This document shows positions 63,091-64,000 of a stretch of DNA of 64,000 nucleotides, in pieces. Position 1 is the stretch's first letter, and every line of letters starts with the position of its first letter. The position numbers were made by a program, and so were the translations under genes. A model generated the notes under the pieces. That model worked only from the letters and a program-made list of their open reading frames with translations. It was not told where the DNA came from and made no database searches. Source of the stretch: Falsiroseomonas selenitidurans (GTDB taxonomy: Bacteria; Pseudomonadota; Alphaproteobacteria; Acetobacterales; Acetobacteraceae); assembly GCF_012103215.1 (NCBI RefSeq), contig NZ_JAAVNE010000026.1:1-64000 (forward strand), given 5' to 3'.

Positions 63091-64000
63091 CTGCCCGACT
63101 GGCTGCCGCCCACGCTGATCGCCGCCGCCTTCGTCCTGGCGGCGTTGCTGCTGTTGCTGGCGCTGCGCGGCCGCGGCGCCGACCAGATGGCGCGGCTGGG
63201 CGCGATGATGGAAGGCCTGGCCGCCGCCCAGGACCGCCTGGCGCGGCAGAACGAGGAAAGGCTGCGGGACCAGGAACGCAGCCTGGCCGCGCGGCTGGAC
63301 CAGGCCGCCGCCCGCGCGCAAGACAGCGCCGGCGCCATCCAGCAGCGCCTGGCGGTGATCGACGCGGCGCGCGCGAACATGGAGGCGCTGGGCAGCCAGG
63401 TGGGCGCCCTGGCCGCGGTGCTGGGCAACAAGCAGGCGCGCGGCGCCCTGGGCGAGGTGCAGCTGCGCGACCTGGTGGCGGACCGGCTGCCGGCTTCCGG
63501 CTATGCCTGGCAGCACACCTTGTCGAACGGCACGCGCTGCGACTGCCTGATCCACCTGCCCTTCCCGCCCGGCCCCATCGCCGTGGACAGCAAATTCCCG
63601 CTGGAAGCCTGGACGGCCCTGCAGGAGGCGGCCGAGCCCGCCGCCCGCACCCTGGCCACCCGCCGCTTTGTCCAGGACATCCGCCGGCACGTTGCCGACA
63701 TCTCGCAGAAATACCTGATCGCGGGGGAGACGGCGGAGGCCGCGCTGCTGTTCCTGCCGTCGGAGGCCGTGCACGCCACGCTGCATGCCAGCCATGGCGA
63801 TCTGGTGGCGGAAGCGGCACGGCGCGGGGTGCACATCGTCGGGCCCTCCACGCTGTGGGCGGTGCTGAACACCATGCGCGGCCTGCTGCGCGATGCCCGC
63901 CTGCAGGATGAGGCGCGGCGCATCCGGCATGAGGTGGAGGCGCTGGGCGAGGAGACGGAGCGGCTGGAACGCCGCATCGCCGCCCTGCGCGGGCATTTTT
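63091..64000 (+). CDS. rmuC: RmuC-family protein, 3' end outside the window
   Basis: The first 303 residues of an RmuC protein, which limits recombination at inverted repeats and has a nuclease-like core. One N-terminal membrane helix (LIAAAFVLAALLLLLALRG) is followed by a long coiled coil (residues about 35-110) and the conserved domain: GALGEVQLRDLVADRL, CDCLIHLPFPPGPIAVDSKF then PLEAW, and VGPSTLWAVLNTMRG. No ATG, GTG or TTG occurs between the upstream in-frame stop at 63013 and the membrane helix. A CTG at 63091, 6 bp after GGGAAGGA, is the best start. Confidence 0.88.
   Translation, partial: MPDWLPPTLIAAAFVLAALLLLLALRGRGADQMARLGAMMEGLAAAQDRLARQNEERLRDQERSLAARLDQAAARAQDSAGAIQQRLAVIDAARANMEALGSQVGALAAVLGNKQARGALGEVQLRDLVADRLPASGYAWQHTLSNGTRCDCLIHLPFPPGPIAVDSKFPLEAWTALQEAAEPAARTLATRRFVQDIRRHVADISQKYLIAGETAEAALLFLPSEAVHATLHASHGDLVAEAARRGVHIVGPSTLWAVLNTMRGLLRDARLQDEARRIRHEVEALGEETERLERRIAALRGHF

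Noticed and set aside
58810..63996. Very long minus-strand open frame opposite the SGNH, purH, carbonic anhydrase and rmuC genes
   Set aside because: Its product is Arg/Gln/His-rich without any family motif, and it runs antisense to well-supported genes. Such frames arise from the low stop frequency of GC-rich DNA.

Overview
The window is one contiguous stretch of a very GC-rich alphaproteobacterial chromosome, densely packed on both strands. The gene set (a membrane-bound PQQ glucose dehydrogenase, an OpgH-type glucan synthase, an orphan Bug/TctC receptor, a cytochrome c maturation operon, and rsmB, rpe, heparinase-like and purH genes near each other) best fits Acetobacteraceae, for example a Roseomonas-like genus. 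That placement is inferred from gene content and composition; no rRNA or tRNA gene is present to confirm it.

Layout. 1-2.2 kb: the end of an SH3-domain protein, a split three-gene cobalt-type nitrile hydratase, and a DoxX protein. 2.3-5.4 kb: an arsenate operon on the minus strand (ArsR-ArsC fusion, dedicated GAPDH, ArsJ). 5.5-9.8 kb: a secreted trypsin-like protease and a translationally coupled copper operon (copA-cueR-copZ). 9.8-23 kb: an exopolysaccharide locus. Minus-strand genes for two glycosyltransferases, a DegT aminotransferase, the initiating sugar transferase, a Wzy/WaaL-like protein, a Wzz-like protein and a heparinase II/III protein diverge, over only 34 bp, from plus-strand genes for a multi-SLBB export protein and a YjbH protein. 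23-37 kb: mixed metabolism (exported alpha/beta hydrolase, OpgH, Aba4-like pair with divergent TetR regulator, glucose dehydrogenase, MFS exporter, EAL protein, acetyl-CoA synthetase, methyltransferase, Bug receptor). 37.6-39.2 kb: a four-gene minus-strand operon (YciI, EVE, GFA-like, Rieske). 39.2-44.6 kb: ccmCDEFGHI, every junction from ccmD onward overlapping. 44.6-64 kb: SdhAF4-like, HtpX, DedA and ArnT-like genes, rsmB, an Lrp regulator, rpe, heparinase-like, a third glycosyltransferase, several membrane or exported proteins of unknown role, ahcY, a nitroreductase, purH, a beta carbonic anhydrase, and rmuC cut by the window end.

How they work together. Arsenate can be reduced by the ArsC half of the fusion, whose product is the inducer of its own ArsR half, or coupled to glyceraldehyde-3-phosphate and exported by ArsJ. 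The copper operon senses, chaperones and exports Cu(I). The polysaccharide locus encodes initiation, extension, polymerisation, chain-length control, outer-membrane export and a possible lyase; no flippase or tyrosine kinase is seen in the window.

The strongest non-coding signals are: a 217-bp convergent intergenic region with eleven GANTC (CcrM-type) sites; a two-hairpin dispersed repeat at 53.2 and 55.5 kb; a shared 33-bp element upstream of two exopolysaccharide transcription units; and long dyad operators at 5.4, 28.0, 37.5, 50.2 and 58.8 kb. No CRISPR array, transposase, tRNA or rRNA was found, and no gap between genes exceeds 300 bp.
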